NCBI GenBank assembly: GCA_002839355.1
Contig: PGXW01000027.1
Location: 1-47,020 of the forward strand
Length of the DNA stretch: 47,020 nucleotides
Source: Spirochaetae bacterium HGW-Spirochaetae-2
Lineage (GTDB): Bacteria; Spirochaetota; Spirochaetia; Sphaerochaetales; Sphaerochaetaceae
Direction: 5' to 3'
Of the stretch, positions 1 to 7,422 are shown in pieces (position 1 is the stretch's first letter; the number at the start of each line of letters is the position of its first letter). Made by a program: the position numbers and the translations under genes. A model generated the notes under the pieces. That model was not told the origin of the DNA, made no database searches, and worked only from the letters and a program-made list of their open reading frames with translations.

Positions 1-271
1 AGTGCAATTCATCCTTATGGGCATAGAAATCGGGAAAATATCGGTGGCCCCCGATATGGTCCCAATGGATATGGGTAGCGACGGCGATGATTGGTTTGTT
101 CGTTAGTTTCATCACCTCAGCGTGGATATTGCAGATACCCAACCCGGTGTCTATGAGTAGGCTGGAAGCGGTGCCATTGATAAGATAACAATGGGTCTCT
201 TCCCAGTGTCGGTATTCACTGATTATGCATGTATCGGTATCAATCCGATCGATGCTGAACCAATCTTTCAT
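1..271 (-). CDS. MBL-fold metallohydrolase, N-terminal part (runs off the window)
   Basis: This is the first 90 residues of a protein that continues past base 1, so its C-terminus is not visible. The frame starts at an ATG at 271 with GGGAGG just upstream. Near residue 67 it reads THIHWDHIGGH, the HxHxDH zinc-binding signature of the metallo-beta-lactamase fold, and an earlier LLIDTGLG strand-loop is also typical of the family. Family members hydrolyse esters, thioesters, lactams or phosphodiesters, and the substrate cannot be read from this fragment. It is transcribed away from the ectoine locus. A TTGACA hexamer on the minus strand at 319-324 may be its -35 box, but no good -10 follows. Confidence 0.85.
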   Translation of the reverse strand, partial: MKDWFSIDRIDTDTCIISEYRHWEETHCYLINGTASSLLIDTGLGICNIHAEVMKLTNKPIIAVATHIHWDHIGGHRYFPDFYAHKDELH

Positions 272-313
272 AGAGCCTCCCAAAATCCATATAGTTTCAT
301 GGCTGGAACGTAA

Positions 314-510
314 AGGTGTGTCAAGAAAATACCATATTTGGAACCGTGTATGAAAGAGGATGAGCGATATGCTGCGGAGTTGGAGATTGTACCACAGCTT
401 CTCCAGTGGTTTCTCGACTTATCAAGGAAGCACTCAAGAGGAATCTGATAAAACCCCTCGATCCTTCTACCGCACCGAGATACATGAAATACATTCCTTA
501 TTGGGCATAA
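314..510 (+). pseudogene. Possible frameshifted C-terminal gene remnant
   Basis: Read from 314 (after an in-frame TAA at 311) this strand gives protein-like sequence containing KEDERYAAELEIVPQLLQWF, ending at a TGA at 446-448. From about 430 another frame takes over, with LIKPLDPSTAPRYMKYIPYW followed by Ala and TAA at 508-510. The two parts join plausibly as one protein tail with a single frameshift around 425-440. There is no good start or ribosome binding site. I do not recognise the family. It could be the decayed 3' end of a gene whose front has been lost, or coincidence. Confidence 0.3.
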
Positions 511-801
511 ATCAAAAAATACCAAGTTGTAAGATAACAAATGCAAGTTGCCGGCAAGTTAGATGCAATATTTATATTAGAGTTCAATTTCAATTCCCGA
601 GCGAGTACCGGGAATGAATGGTATCTCCCCCTACGTTCCCTGCACTCACTCGGTAATGGACCAATAGTAATTGTTCCGCTACCCTCGTTTCGTTGGGGAA
701 TAAATTTTTGACAAAACTTACGTCATAGCGCAAAATCCAGTATGATATATTAGGTAACTCATTATTGAATCAAAGAATAGTGGTTTTTTTAAATTTTTTT
801 C

Positions 802-830
802 TTGACAGATGAAAAGAGTCCCCCCATAAT
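802..830 (+). promoter_or_regulatory. Sigma-70-type promoter of the iclR-led operon
   Basis: A perfect TTGACA (802-807) is followed after exactly 17 bp by CATAAT (825-830). An A/T-rich tract just upstream (about 782-800) could act as an UP element. Transcription would begin around 836-838, at the first ATG of the IclR gene, which implies a leaderless transcript or a downstream start codon. Confidence 0.65.
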
Positions 831-835
831 AAAGT

Positions 836-1642
836 ATGTTTCAACAAATAAACGAACGTTCAAATAATGAGACATCTTACCAAATGGCAACAACAGTCAT
901 GAAGGCCTTCAATCTTTTGGAATTCATTTCTGCCAACCAGCCGGTCCAAGCCCCAACCATGTGCAAGGGGCTGGGATTGACCCGTGCGAATCTGCACCGG
1001 CTGCTCTATACCTTGACTACCTTGGGGTATATCGAGAAGTCACGCATGGGATACCAGCTGAGTTTGAAGTTGTTCCAGTTGGGCAGTACGGTACCGATAA
1101 AAGAACAACTGCGGGAATCCGCGAAGACACGGATGTACGACCTGGAACGGATTGCCAACGAGAATATCTACCTCACGGTCCTGTACCATGACATGGTCAT
1201 AGCGATAGAAGAGGTGAAGAGCTCGCATACCGTCGTGCTGAATCCGGATGTCACGTACACATACCCGGTGAATTCGTGTGCTTCCGGCAAATTACTGTTG
1301 TCCAGCCTATCGGAGGATGAACTGGATCGTTATGTTGACAATGTGATCTTTATCCAGAAGACACCGAGAACGGTCATGGATAAGGATGAGTTCAAGCGTT
1401 TGGTGCGGGAATCGGCGGAACGTGGATATGCCACGGAAATACTTGAATTCGGGAATCATCTCAATTCCATCGCCGCACCCCTGTACAACCGTGACAATGA
1501 AGTGATAGCGACAATTGCGATTTCGGGACCTTCGATGCGTCTTACGGAAGAACGGATGAAAGAACTGGTCGAGCCGCTCAAGCTTATGGCGCGGCAGATC
1601 TCTGAAAGTATGAGTTACAATAAAAAGACCCCTTCCCGGTAG
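836..1642 (+). CDS. IclR-family transcriptional regulator of the ectoine locus
   Basis: This 268-residue protein has the IclR layout. An N-terminal winged helix-turn-helix (about residues 20-80, VMKAFNLLEFI then TRANLHRLLYTLTTLGYIEK) is followed by a ligand-binding domain (about 95-260) with the family pattern around VNSCASGKLLLSSL and RGYATEILEFGNHLNSIAAP. It lies 30 bp upstream of the aminotransferase with no terminator between, so the two are probably cotranscribed. By position it likely senses ectoine or an intermediate, whereas many known ectoine loci use the GntR/MocR regulator EnuR. The first ATG (836) has no ribosome binding site and sits at the predicted transcript start. Met17 (884) is an alternative start that keeps the whole HTH. 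Confidence 0.9.
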   Translation: MFQQINERSNNETSYQMATTVMKAFNLLEFISANQPVQAPTMCKGLGLTRANLHRLLYTLTTLGYIEKSRMGYQLSLKLFQLGSTVPIKEQLRESAKTRMYDLERIANENIYLTVLYHDMVIAIEEVKSSHTVVLNPDVTYTYPVNSCASGKLLLSSLSEDELDRYVDNVIFIQKTPRTVMDKDEFKRLVRESAERGYATEILEFGNHLNSIAAPLYNRDNEVIATIAISGPSMRLTEERMKELVEPLKLMARQISESMSYNKKTPSR

Positions 1643-1672
1643 AATCGGTGATGTGGGCAAAGGAGAGTTGGT

Positions 1673-3055
1673 ATGAATAATGAAAAGATGTTTGAAGAAA
1701 TGTCAATGCAGGGTGCTCCGAAGATCGTGACTGTTCCCCCAGGACCCAAGTCACAGGCGATCCTGAAGTATCAGGCTGAAAATGAGAGTTCGGCTGTCTC
1801 GTATTCGAAGGGAATGCCCATGGCGTTGGCACGGGGCAAGGGCGCTACCTTGGAAGATGTCGACGGCAATATCTATATCGATATGTTCAGTGGAGCAGGT
1901 GTCATGGCGCTTGGCCACGCGCATCCGGAAGTGCTCAAGGCAGCACACGAACAGATCGACAAGGTTACGCACACCTTGGATATCCCCACCGAAACAAGGG
2001 TGAGGATGGTCGAGACCTTGCGGAAGGTCCTTCCGAAGGAATTGTCCCGAGTATTCTTTGGCGGTCCCACAGGTTCCGATGCGGTGGAACAGGCGATCAA
2101 GTTGGCAAAATACAACACCAAACGCAATGGAATCATTGCTTTTGAAGGGGCCTACCATGGCATGACAGGTGTGTCGCTCGCACTGACAACGGATAGCGGT
2201 CACCGTGACGGTATCGGACAATTGGTTCCCGGTATCCAGTTCATTCCGTATCCATATGCATATCGCAACCCGTTCGGTTGTCCCGATGACATGGTGGATA
2301 TGCAGGCCGCCGATTATCTTGAGCGAATCCTTGAGGATTCCCACTCGGGGTTCTCGCTTCCCGCTGCTGTCATCCTCGAGTCGGTACAGGGCGAGGGTGG
2401 TACGATCATTCCTTCCCCGCGGTTCATGCAGAGGGTCAGGGAGATTACAAAGAAGCATGGAATCATCATGATTTGTGATGAAATCCAGGCAGGTTTGGGC
2501 CGGACCGGAAAAATGTTCGCTTTTGAACACGCCCAAATAGTGCCGGATATAATCACCATGAGCAAGGCCCTCGGTGGTATCGGGTTCCCGATTTCCGCAA
2601 TCGCATACCGTGAGGAACTGGACACATGGCCGGTCGGGAAATCCATAGGAACCTTCCGAGGGAACATGGTCGCATTTGCCGCTGGTGCGACAGCGATCAA
2701 TTGGATGCTCGAGCACAAGATTCCCGAACGTGCGGCCGAAGTTGGCAAGAAGGCGATGGTCCGCATGAAGGAGATCGAGAAGAAGTACGATATCGTCGGA
2801 GAAGTCCGTGGAATCGGTTTGATGATTGCGATCGAAATGGTCGAGGACAAGAAATCGAAGAAGCCGGCTATGGCATTGGCGAAGAAGGTCCGCAAATATG
2901 CGCATCAACGTGGTGTGATGATCGAGGTCGGAGGCCACCACAACAACGTGGCAAGACTGCTTCCTCCGTTGGTGATTCCCGAGAACTATCTCATGAAGGG
3001 TATCGATATCATCGAAGGTGTTATCGCCGATCTTCAAAGCGGAAAACTCGACTAG
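1673..3055 (+). CDS. doeD: Class III PLP aminotransferase, probable diaminobutyrate transaminase (DoeD role)
   Basis: This 460-residue protein has full class III (fold type I) features. GPTGSDAVE (131-139) is the phosphate loop, FEGAYHGMTG follows near 157, CDEIQAGLGRTG carries Asp269 for the PLP ring nitrogen, and MSKALGG carries the Schiff-base lysine, Lys298. AAGGAG lies 9 nt before the ATG. The family uses 4-aminobutyrate, ornithine, diaminobutyrate and similar amines. Next to asd, an N-acetyl deacetylase and two ectoine hydrolases, the best assignment is L-2,4-diaminobutyrate + 2-oxoglutarate (or pyruvate) to L-aspartate 4-semialdehyde + glutamate (or alanine). The class is certain. The substrate is inferred from context. 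Confidence 0.85.
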   Translation: MNNEKMFEEMSMQGAPKIVTVPPGPKSQAILKYQAENESSAVSYSKGMPMALARGKGATLEDVDGNIYIDMFSGAGVMALGHAHPEVLKAAHEQIDKVTHTLDIPTETRVRMVETLRKVLPKELSRVFFGGPTGSDAVEQAIKLAKYNTKRNGIIAFEGAYHGMTGVSLALTTDSGHRDGIGQLVPGIQFIPYPYAYRNPFGCPDDMVDMQAADYLERILEDSHSGFSLPAAVILESVQGEGGTIIPSPRFMQRVREITKKHGIIMICDEIQAGLGRTGKMFAFEHAQIVPDIITMSKALGGIGFPISAIAYREELDTWPVGKSIGTFRGNMVAFAAGATAINWMLEHKIPERAAEVGKKAMVRMKEIEKKYDIVGEVRGIGLMIAIEMVEDKKSKKPAMALAKKVRKYAHQRGVMIEVGGHHNNVARLLPPLVIPENYLMKGIDIIEGVIADLQSGKLD

Positions 3056-3074
3056 TCTGTAGGAGGAATGAATC

Positions 3075-4091
3075 ATGGCAAAGGAATATAGGGTTGCGGT
3101 TGTCGGGGCTCTCGGTGTTGTCGGCACCGAGATGATCTCCACGTTGGAAAGGCGGAATTTTCCCGTTTCGGAACTGGTACCACTGGATATTGCATCCCAG
3201 GCTGGTAAGGAAGTGGTATTCAAAGGCAAGAAATGGGTAACCAAGGAAGCCAAGAAAGGGGCCTTCAAAGGTGTCGATATCGCGATTTTCTCCGCTGGTG
3301 GTGAAGCGAGCAAAGTGTTGGCTCCCATTGCGGTGGAAGAAGGTGCGATCGTCGTGGACAACAGTGCGCAATGGCGTATGGATCCCAATTGTCCGTTGGT
3401 GATTCCAGAAGTGAACCCGCAGGACCTGGATTGGCATAAGGGGATCATCGCGAACCCCAACTGCTCGACTACCCAAATGCTCGTGGCGTTGAAGCCGTTG
3501 CATGAAGCCGCGAAGATAAAGCGCGTGGTGGTTTCGACGTACCAAGCGGTTTCCGGTTCGGGAAAGAAGGCGATCGACGGGTTGCAACTCGAGGCGGAGG
3601 AGATGGTCAAGACCGGAAAGGTCTCCAAACCACAGGCTTACAAGAAACAGATCGCGTTCAACCTGATACCCCATATCGATGTGTTCCAGGAGGGCGGCTA
3701 CACCAAGGAAGAGTACAAGATGATCAACGAGACCAAGAAGATGCTCGACCCGAGTATCGAGGTCACAGCCACCTGTGTCCGTGTACCAGTCTGGTATGGC
3801 CACTCCGAATCTATCAATATCGAGACCGAACGCAAGCTGACACCACAAGAGGCCAAGGAGCTTCTTATGAAGGCCGATGGAATCAAGGTGATCGACGATC
3901 CTTCGAAGGAATTGTATCCGACTCCGATCGAGAGCAATGACGAGGATCTGACGATGGTCGGTAGGATCCGCGAGGACTATACCATTGCGAACGGATTGAA
4001 TTTCTGGTGTGTCTCGAACAATATCCGCAAGGGTGCCGCGTTGAATGCGGTGCAGATAGCGGAGACCCTGATCAAGAGGAAGTTGGTATAA
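3075..4091 (+). CDS. asd: Aspartate-semialdehyde dehydrogenase (phosphorylating)
   Basis: This is a 338-residue Asd of usual length. It has a Rossmann start (VAVVGALGVVGTEM, residues 8-20), the cofactor-site stretch VDNSAQWRM near 94, the catalytic cysteine in NPNCSTTQ (Cys130), STYQAVSGSGKK near 150, and RVPVWYGHSESI with the active-site His region near 240. In biosynthesis it reduces aspartyl phosphate. Here it takes the position normally held by the non-phosphorylating DoeC aldehyde dehydrogenase, directly after the probable diaminobutyrate transaminase. The reverse reaction (aspartate semialdehyde + NADP + Pi to aspartyl phosphate + NADPH) would feed the aspartokinase at 13906. It follows the aminotransferase by 19 bp, and GGAGG precedes the ATG. 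Confidence 0.95.
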   Translation: MAKEYRVAVVGALGVVGTEMISTLERRNFPVSELVPLDIASQAGKEVVFKGKKWVTKEAKKGAFKGVDIAIFSAGGEASKVLAPIAVEEGAIVVDNSAQWRMDPNCPLVIPEVNPQDLDWHKGIIANPNCSTTQMLVALKPLHEAAKIKRVVVSTYQAVSGSGKKAIDGLQLEAEEMVKTGKVSKPQAYKKQIAFNLIPHIDVFQEGGYTKEEYKMINETKKMLDPSIEVTATCVRVPVWYGHSESINIETERKLTPQEAKELLMKADGIKVIDDPSKELYPTPIESNDEDLTMVGRIREDYTIANGLNFWCVSNNIRKGAALNAVQIAETLIKRKLV

Positions 4092-4094
4092 CCC

Positions 4095-5276
4095 ATGTCT
4101 ATCCAAGAAGCTGTCAAATCATATACTGACGAGCTCCTGGCTTTGCGGAGGGATTTCCATGCTCATCCCGAGCTTGGGTTCCAAGAGTTCCGTACGTCCC
4201 GGAAAATCGAGCAATATTTGAAGAGTCTCGGTCTGGAACCTATGAAGGTCTCCACGACCGGGGTGGTTGCCCTGTTGAAAGGTCGTACGGACAATGGTCC
4301 GGTTCTGCTGATGCGTGCCGATATGGACGCGCTCCCTGTGGATGAGCAGACCGGCCTGCCATTTTCTTCAGAACACAACGGTTTGATGCATGCATGTGGG
4401 CACGATGCCCACATGTCGATGCTGCTGACCGCTGCCAGGATATTGACAGAGATGCGCGACTCCTTCGACGGGACGATCAAATTCGTATTTCAGCCAAATG
4501 AAGAGATAGCCGGTGCCCAGGTCATGATCGACGATGGTGTCTTGGAGAATCCGAAAGTCGATGCGGCGATGGGAATCCATATCTGGTCCCCGTTGCCCAG
4601 CGGAACGATCGGTATCAAATCGGGAGCCGTCACCTCCTCGATGGATGTTTTCAAGGTTACCATCAAGGGACGAGGAGGCCATACCGGTTATCCCGACAGC
4701 GCGGTAGATCCGGTTATATGTGCCGCGGCAGTCGTGCAACAGGTGCAGACCATCCAAACCAGGTTGGTAAGTCCGATGAAACCGATTGCACTTATGTTCG
4801 GACGGATTGCCGGCGGGACGAAAAACAATATCATACCCGATACTGTCGAACTTGAAGGAACCATCAGGTACCTGTTCGCGACAAAACCGGGAAGTCCTGA
4901 CAATCCGACCGACAAGTTCAAGAGGATGGTGACCGATATCTGCAACGTATACGGTTGCACCTGCTCGTTCGAATTCAATCATGAGAACGATGCTGTGGTG
5001 AACGACCCGACCATGACAGTGGTCGCATACGATGTTGCCAAGGGCATTGTTGGTGAGACGAATGTCGTGGAGCATGCGTCGATGGCTTGTGAGGATTTCG
5101 CGGCCTTCGGTGACCATGTACCGGCTGTATTCGCATTCATCGGTACTGCCAATGAGACGGTTGGGAGCAATTACCCCCACCACAATCCCAGGTTCACCAT
5201 CGACGAGGGCACATTGCCCATCGGCGTGGAATTTCTTGTGGAGGCCGCTTTGCGGTATTTTGCCGGGAAGCGATAA
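4095..5276 (+). CDS. M20-family amidohydrolase, probable N-acetyl-diaminobutyrate deacetylase (DoeB role)
   Basis: This 393-residue protein belongs to the M20D aminoacylase/amidohydrolase group. Metal ligands are visible: ADMDALP near 75, CGHDAH (Cys101, His103, His106), the NEE pair (Glu136, Glu137), His162 in GIHIWS, and a C-terminal PHHNPRF. A dimerisation lid domain (about 175-290) includes GRGGHTGYP. It begins 3 nt after asd, so the two are translationally linked. Classical DoeB is an AstE/aspartoacylase-type enzyme, and this unrelated M20 enzyme probably does the same step, removing acetate from N-acetyl-2,4-diaminobutyrate released by DoeA. The family is secure. The substrate is inferred from position. 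Confidence 0.85.
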   Translation: MSIQEAVKSYTDELLALRRDFHAHPELGFQEFRTSRKIEQYLKSLGLEPMKVSTTGVVALLKGRTDNGPVLLMRADMDALPVDEQTGLPFSSEHNGLMHACGHDAHMSMLLTAARILTEMRDSFDGTIKFVFQPNEEIAGAQVMIDDGVLENPKVDAAMGIHIWSPLPSGTIGIKSGAVTSSMDVFKVTIKGRGGHTGYPDSAVDPVICAAAVVQQVQTIQTRLVSPMKPIALMFGRIAGGTKNNIIPDTVELEGTIRYLFATKPGSPDNPTDKFKRMVTDICNVYGCTCSFEFNHENDAVVNDPTMTVVAYDVAKGIVGETNVVEHASMACEDFAAFGDHVPAVFAFIGTANETVGSNYPHHNPRFTIDEGTLPIGVEFLVEAALRYFAGKR

Positions 5277-5374
5277 CATACGGACGCGCACCGATGATGA
5301 GGGAGGCTTCATCGTGCAAGCATGATCGAGGAAAATTAAGAATCGGTTGCCATTGATTCGAAGAGTATATGTGG

Positions 5375-5396
5375 AATTGTGTAAGATTATACAATT
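5375..5396. promoter_or_regulatory. 22-bp near-perfect palindrome, candidate operator
   Basis: The half-sites AATTGT and ACAATT flank a centre in which most positions also pair, giving nine matching positions in each 11-nt half. It overlaps a TACAAT -10-like hexamer (5390-5395). It lies between the two halves of the ectoine locus and is a reasonable binding site for the IclR regulator, but no second copy was found to support this. Confidence 0.45.
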
Positions 5397-5450
5397 TTTA
5401 TAGAAAACTATTGCATTGATTGTTGCATGTGTATATTTTTCTCCATTATT

Positions 5451-5505
5451 GCAATGGGTTTGTTGCAGGAATCTTGTAAAACTGCAACAAAATCAACTCC
5501 ATTGC
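5451..5505 (+). promoter_or_regulatory. Long leader hairpin upstream of dctP
   Basis: An outer 7-bp stem (GCAATGG 5451-5457 with CCATTGC 5499-5505) encloses a perfect 10-bp inner stem (TTTGTTGCAG 5459-5468 with CTGCAACAAA 5482-5491) around a 13-nt loop. AAGGAGG follows 3 nt later. There is no U-run, so it is not an ordinary terminator. As DNA it may be a two-part operator, and as RNA a regulatory leader structure. No known riboswitch class was recognised. Confidence 0.5.
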
Positions 5506-5640
5506 CTAAGGAGGAACAATCGGAATAGTGATGTTCGGATACTAGGCAAGCGGTTCGGCGATTCCCAGGAATCGTCTGAGATATGCGAAAACATACGGCA
5601 TGAGGTTATGACCGTATGAGAAATTTTTCAGGAGGTTTAC

Positions 5641-6708
5641 ATGAAAAATCGTATCGTCCTACTAGCGCTGATTCTTGCGCTACTGTTGCCGACCGCAACA
5701 CTGTTTGCACAGGGTCAAAAGGCCGCTTCAGCTGCCAATACCTACAATGTGCGCATGCCGAGTGCTGAAGCCGAAGGCGACTTCATGACTGTCTGGGCAC
5801 GGAATTTTGCCAAGTTCATGAAGGAAAAGACCGACGGTCGTTGGAATATCGAGGTATTCCCGTATGGAACTCTCGGCGAGAACCGCGACATCAACGAGTT
5901 GGCTCAGCTTGGCGTCGTAGAGTTCGTATTCACCGACTATGGGTGGATCAGCTCGTTCGTTCCACAAGCCAACGCACTCGCCTTGCACTATATCTGGCCG
6001 CGGGAGAACCTTCCTGAAGTGTTGGAATGGGTAGTCAAGAATGGCGACTTCATGCCGATGCTGGAAGAAAAGTTCCGTGAGAACGATCTTGTTCCCCTCG
6101 GGATCTATTTCGAAGGTTGGCAGTGGATCACTTCCAAGAAACCGATCAAAGGTCCTGCCGATCTCGTTGGTCTGAAGACCCGTATCATGGGCTCGCAGAT
6201 GCTTACACGTGATTATCTCGCCTATGGCATCGACCCGACTCCAATGGCGTATGGTGAAATCTACAGCGGCTTGCAGACAGGCTTGATCGATGCGCAGAGC
6301 CAGCCGATGTTCGCCAACCACAGCATGGGCTTCTATGAAGTCGCAGACCACTTCGTGCAACTCTGGTGCGAACCGTTCCTGGGAATTCCTTCAGTCAACA
6401 AGGCGTTCTTCGATTCCCTTACAGCCGAAGACCAGGCTCTTATCCGCAACTACTGGCTCGATGTCATCGCCGAATCCGCAGTTTGGATCCAGGGTGTGAA
6501 CGACAATTTGCAGAAGGAAATCGCGAAGGCCAGACCTGTGATCACCTTCACGGAATTCACCGACGCACAGGTCAATGTTCTTCGTGAGATGGCCAGGACC
6601 AAAGTCTATCCGAACTTCCCGGAAGTCGGTGGAAAGGATTCCGCAAAGATGCTTGAGACTCTCCTTGCAGACATGGAGAAGGCAAAAGTCGCTTTGGGAA
6701 TGAAATAA
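5641..6708 (+). CDS. TRAP transporter substrate-binding protein (DctP family), probable ectoine binder
   Basis: This 355-residue periplasmic protein has a signal peptide (about 1-24, ending LFAQG) and a DctP fold. The conserved substrate-carboxylate arginine sits in LKTRIMG (Arg181). Aromatic residues that could stack on a ring are near it (EGWQWITS, Trp160 and Trp162), and an acidic residue lies near the mature N-terminus (SAEAEGDF). That resembles the pattern known from the ectoine binders TeaA and UehA, but specificity here is inferred mainly from the locus. CAGGAGG precedes the ATG. A strong hairpin follows the gene, before dctQ. Confidence 0.9.
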   Translation: MKNRIVLLALILALLLPTATLFAQGQKAASAANTYNVRMPSAEAEGDFMTVWARNFAKFMKEKTDGRWNIEVFPYGTLGENRDINELAQLGVVEFVFTDYGWISSFVPQANALALHYIWPRENLPEVLEWVVKNGDFMPMLEEKFRENDLVPLGIYFEGWQWITSKKPIKGPADLVGLKTRIMGSQMLTRDYLAYGIDPTPMAYGEIYSGLQTGLIDAQSQPMFANHSMGFYEVADHFVQLWCEPFLGIPSVNKAFFDSLTAEDQALIRNYWLDVIAESAVWIQGVNDNLQKEIAKARPVITFTEFTDAQVNVLREMARTKVYPNFPEVGGKDSAKMLETLLADMEKAKVALGMK

Positions 6709-6729
6709 ACTGTTCAAACCGTCATGTTG

Positions 6730-6757
6730 GTTTCCCGGGATTCCATTCCCGGGAAAC
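6730..6757 (+). promoter_or_regulatory. Intercistronic hairpin between dctP and dctQ
   Basis: GTTTCCCGGG (6730-6739) pairs perfectly with CCCGGGAAAC (6748-6757) around an 8-nt loop, followed by a short TTT. Such hairpins after binding-protein genes often protect the upstream message or partly terminate transcription, so that binding protein exceeds membrane subunits. The hexuronate TRAP operon has a matching hairpin at 36373-36399. Confidence 0.65.
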
Positions 6758-6791
6758 TTTGGATGGTTGTCCCCAAAAAAGGTAAGAACCC

Positions 6792-7421
6792 ATGAGTAAA
6801 CCACAAACGGATACGAAAGGTGTCCACAGTACATTGAAGGCAATCGGCAAGTATCTGTCGGTTTTCATCGATAGGTTTGAAGTTACCATTCTTTCTGTGA
6901 GCACAGCGATGCTCGCCATATTGCTGATTGTGAATGTCATTTCCCGGAATGTATACCGAAGCATTTATTTTGCGGAAGAAATCTCCAAACTCTTTATCAT
7001 ATTGATTACTTTTACCGGAACCAGTTACGCGGCACGCAAAGCCCGGCATATCCGAATGGGTGCAGTACTGGAATTGCTTCCCCCAAAAGTGGAAAAAGTG
7101 CTTGTCATCCTGATGAGCTTAATCAGTGCCATAGTCATGCTTGTCCTGTCCTACTACGCATTCAGATATATGAACAACCTTCGGATGAGGGGAACCAAGA
7201 CTGAAGCGTTGGGCGCTCCCTACTGGTATTTCCTTATTATTGCTCCGATTGCCTTGTTCACTGCTGGTATCCAATATATTCGGACAGTATTCAAGAATTT
7301 GCATGAGGCGGATGTCTGGCTTTCACCTGAGCAGCAAAGTGAGTTCGAGGATGAGGCGACCATGATGGCAGCCATCATGGCCGAAGATGCTGCAGAGAAG
7401 GCAGAAAAGGAGAATAAGTAG
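6792..7421 (+). CDS. TRAP transporter small membrane subunit (DctQ family)
   Basis: This 209-residue protein has the four-helix DctQ layout. Hydrophobic segments lie at about 35-60, 72-92, 108-132 and 148-168, the middle ones separated by TSYAARKARHIRMGAVLELLPP, typical of the family. An acidic cytoplasmic tail rich in Glu and Ala (about 180-209) ends the protein. It lies between dctP and dctM, and its stop codon is 1 nt before the dctM ATG, so the two membrane subunits are translationally coupled. It pairs with DctM to take up the substrate bound by the upstream DctP, using an ion gradient. Confidence 0.9.
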   Translation: MSKPQTDTKGVHSTLKAIGKYLSVFIDRFEVTILSVSTAMLAILLIVNVISRNVYRSIYFAEEISKLFIILITFTGTSYAARKARHIRMGAVLELLPPKVEKVLVILMSLISAIVMLVLSYYAFRYMNNLRMRGTKTEALGAPYWYFLIIAPIALFTAGIQYIRTVFKNLHEADVWLSPEQQSEFEDEATMMAAIMAEDAAEKAEKENK

Positions 7422-7422
7422 T

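Larger units (their letters stand above)
272..835. other. 564-bp divergent intergenic region
   Basis: No intact gene is visible between the MBL gene (leftward) and the IclR gene (rightward). The region is AT-rich toward the IclR gene. It holds a possible frameshifted gene remnant at 314-510, an inverted repeat (ATTCCCG at 593-599 with CGGGAAT at 609-615, 9-nt loop, no T-run), a TTGACA at 708-713 with a weak CAAAAT 17 bp later, and the stronger iclR promoter at 802-830. The inverted repeat could be an operator, since it is not followed by U-tract terminator sequence. Confidence 0.6.
5277..5640. other. 364-bp leader region before the ectoine TRAP genes
   Basis: No supportable gene lies here; the one longer open frame (5416-5619) has no ribosome binding site and atypical composition. 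The region is AT-rich and contains a 22-bp near-palindrome (5375-5396), several TTGCA/TGCAA copies between 5411 and 5490, and a long bipartite hairpin (5451-5505) followed by a strong Shine-Dalgarno-like AAGGAGG (5508-5514). After that comes only a five-codon frame (GTG at 5528, stop at 5540-5542). A weak promoter such as TTGTTG (5420-5425) with CATTAT (5444-5449) is possible. The genuine dctP ribosome binding site is at 5629-5635. Confidence 0.6.

Noticed and set aside
593-615. Rho-independent terminator at the ATTCCCG/CGGGAAT inverted repeat.
   Set aside because: No T-run follows on either strand and no gene ends nearby. An operator is more plausible.
1751-3628. A 625-codon open frame on the minus strand across the aminotransferase and asd.
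   Set aside because: It is the mirror of strongly supported genes, has no ribosome binding site or recognisable domain, and arises from the codon bias of the plus-strand genes.
1673-4091. Aminotransferase plus asd and aspartokinase as an ectoine biosynthesis cluster (ectB, asd, ask_ect).
   Set aside because: No ectA acetyltransferase or ectC synthase is present, whereas doeA, eutB, eutC and an importer are. The set is catabolic.
5416-5619. A 67-codon open frame in the TRAP leader.
   Set aside because: No ribosome binding site precedes it, its composition is atypical, and it runs through the hairpin structure.
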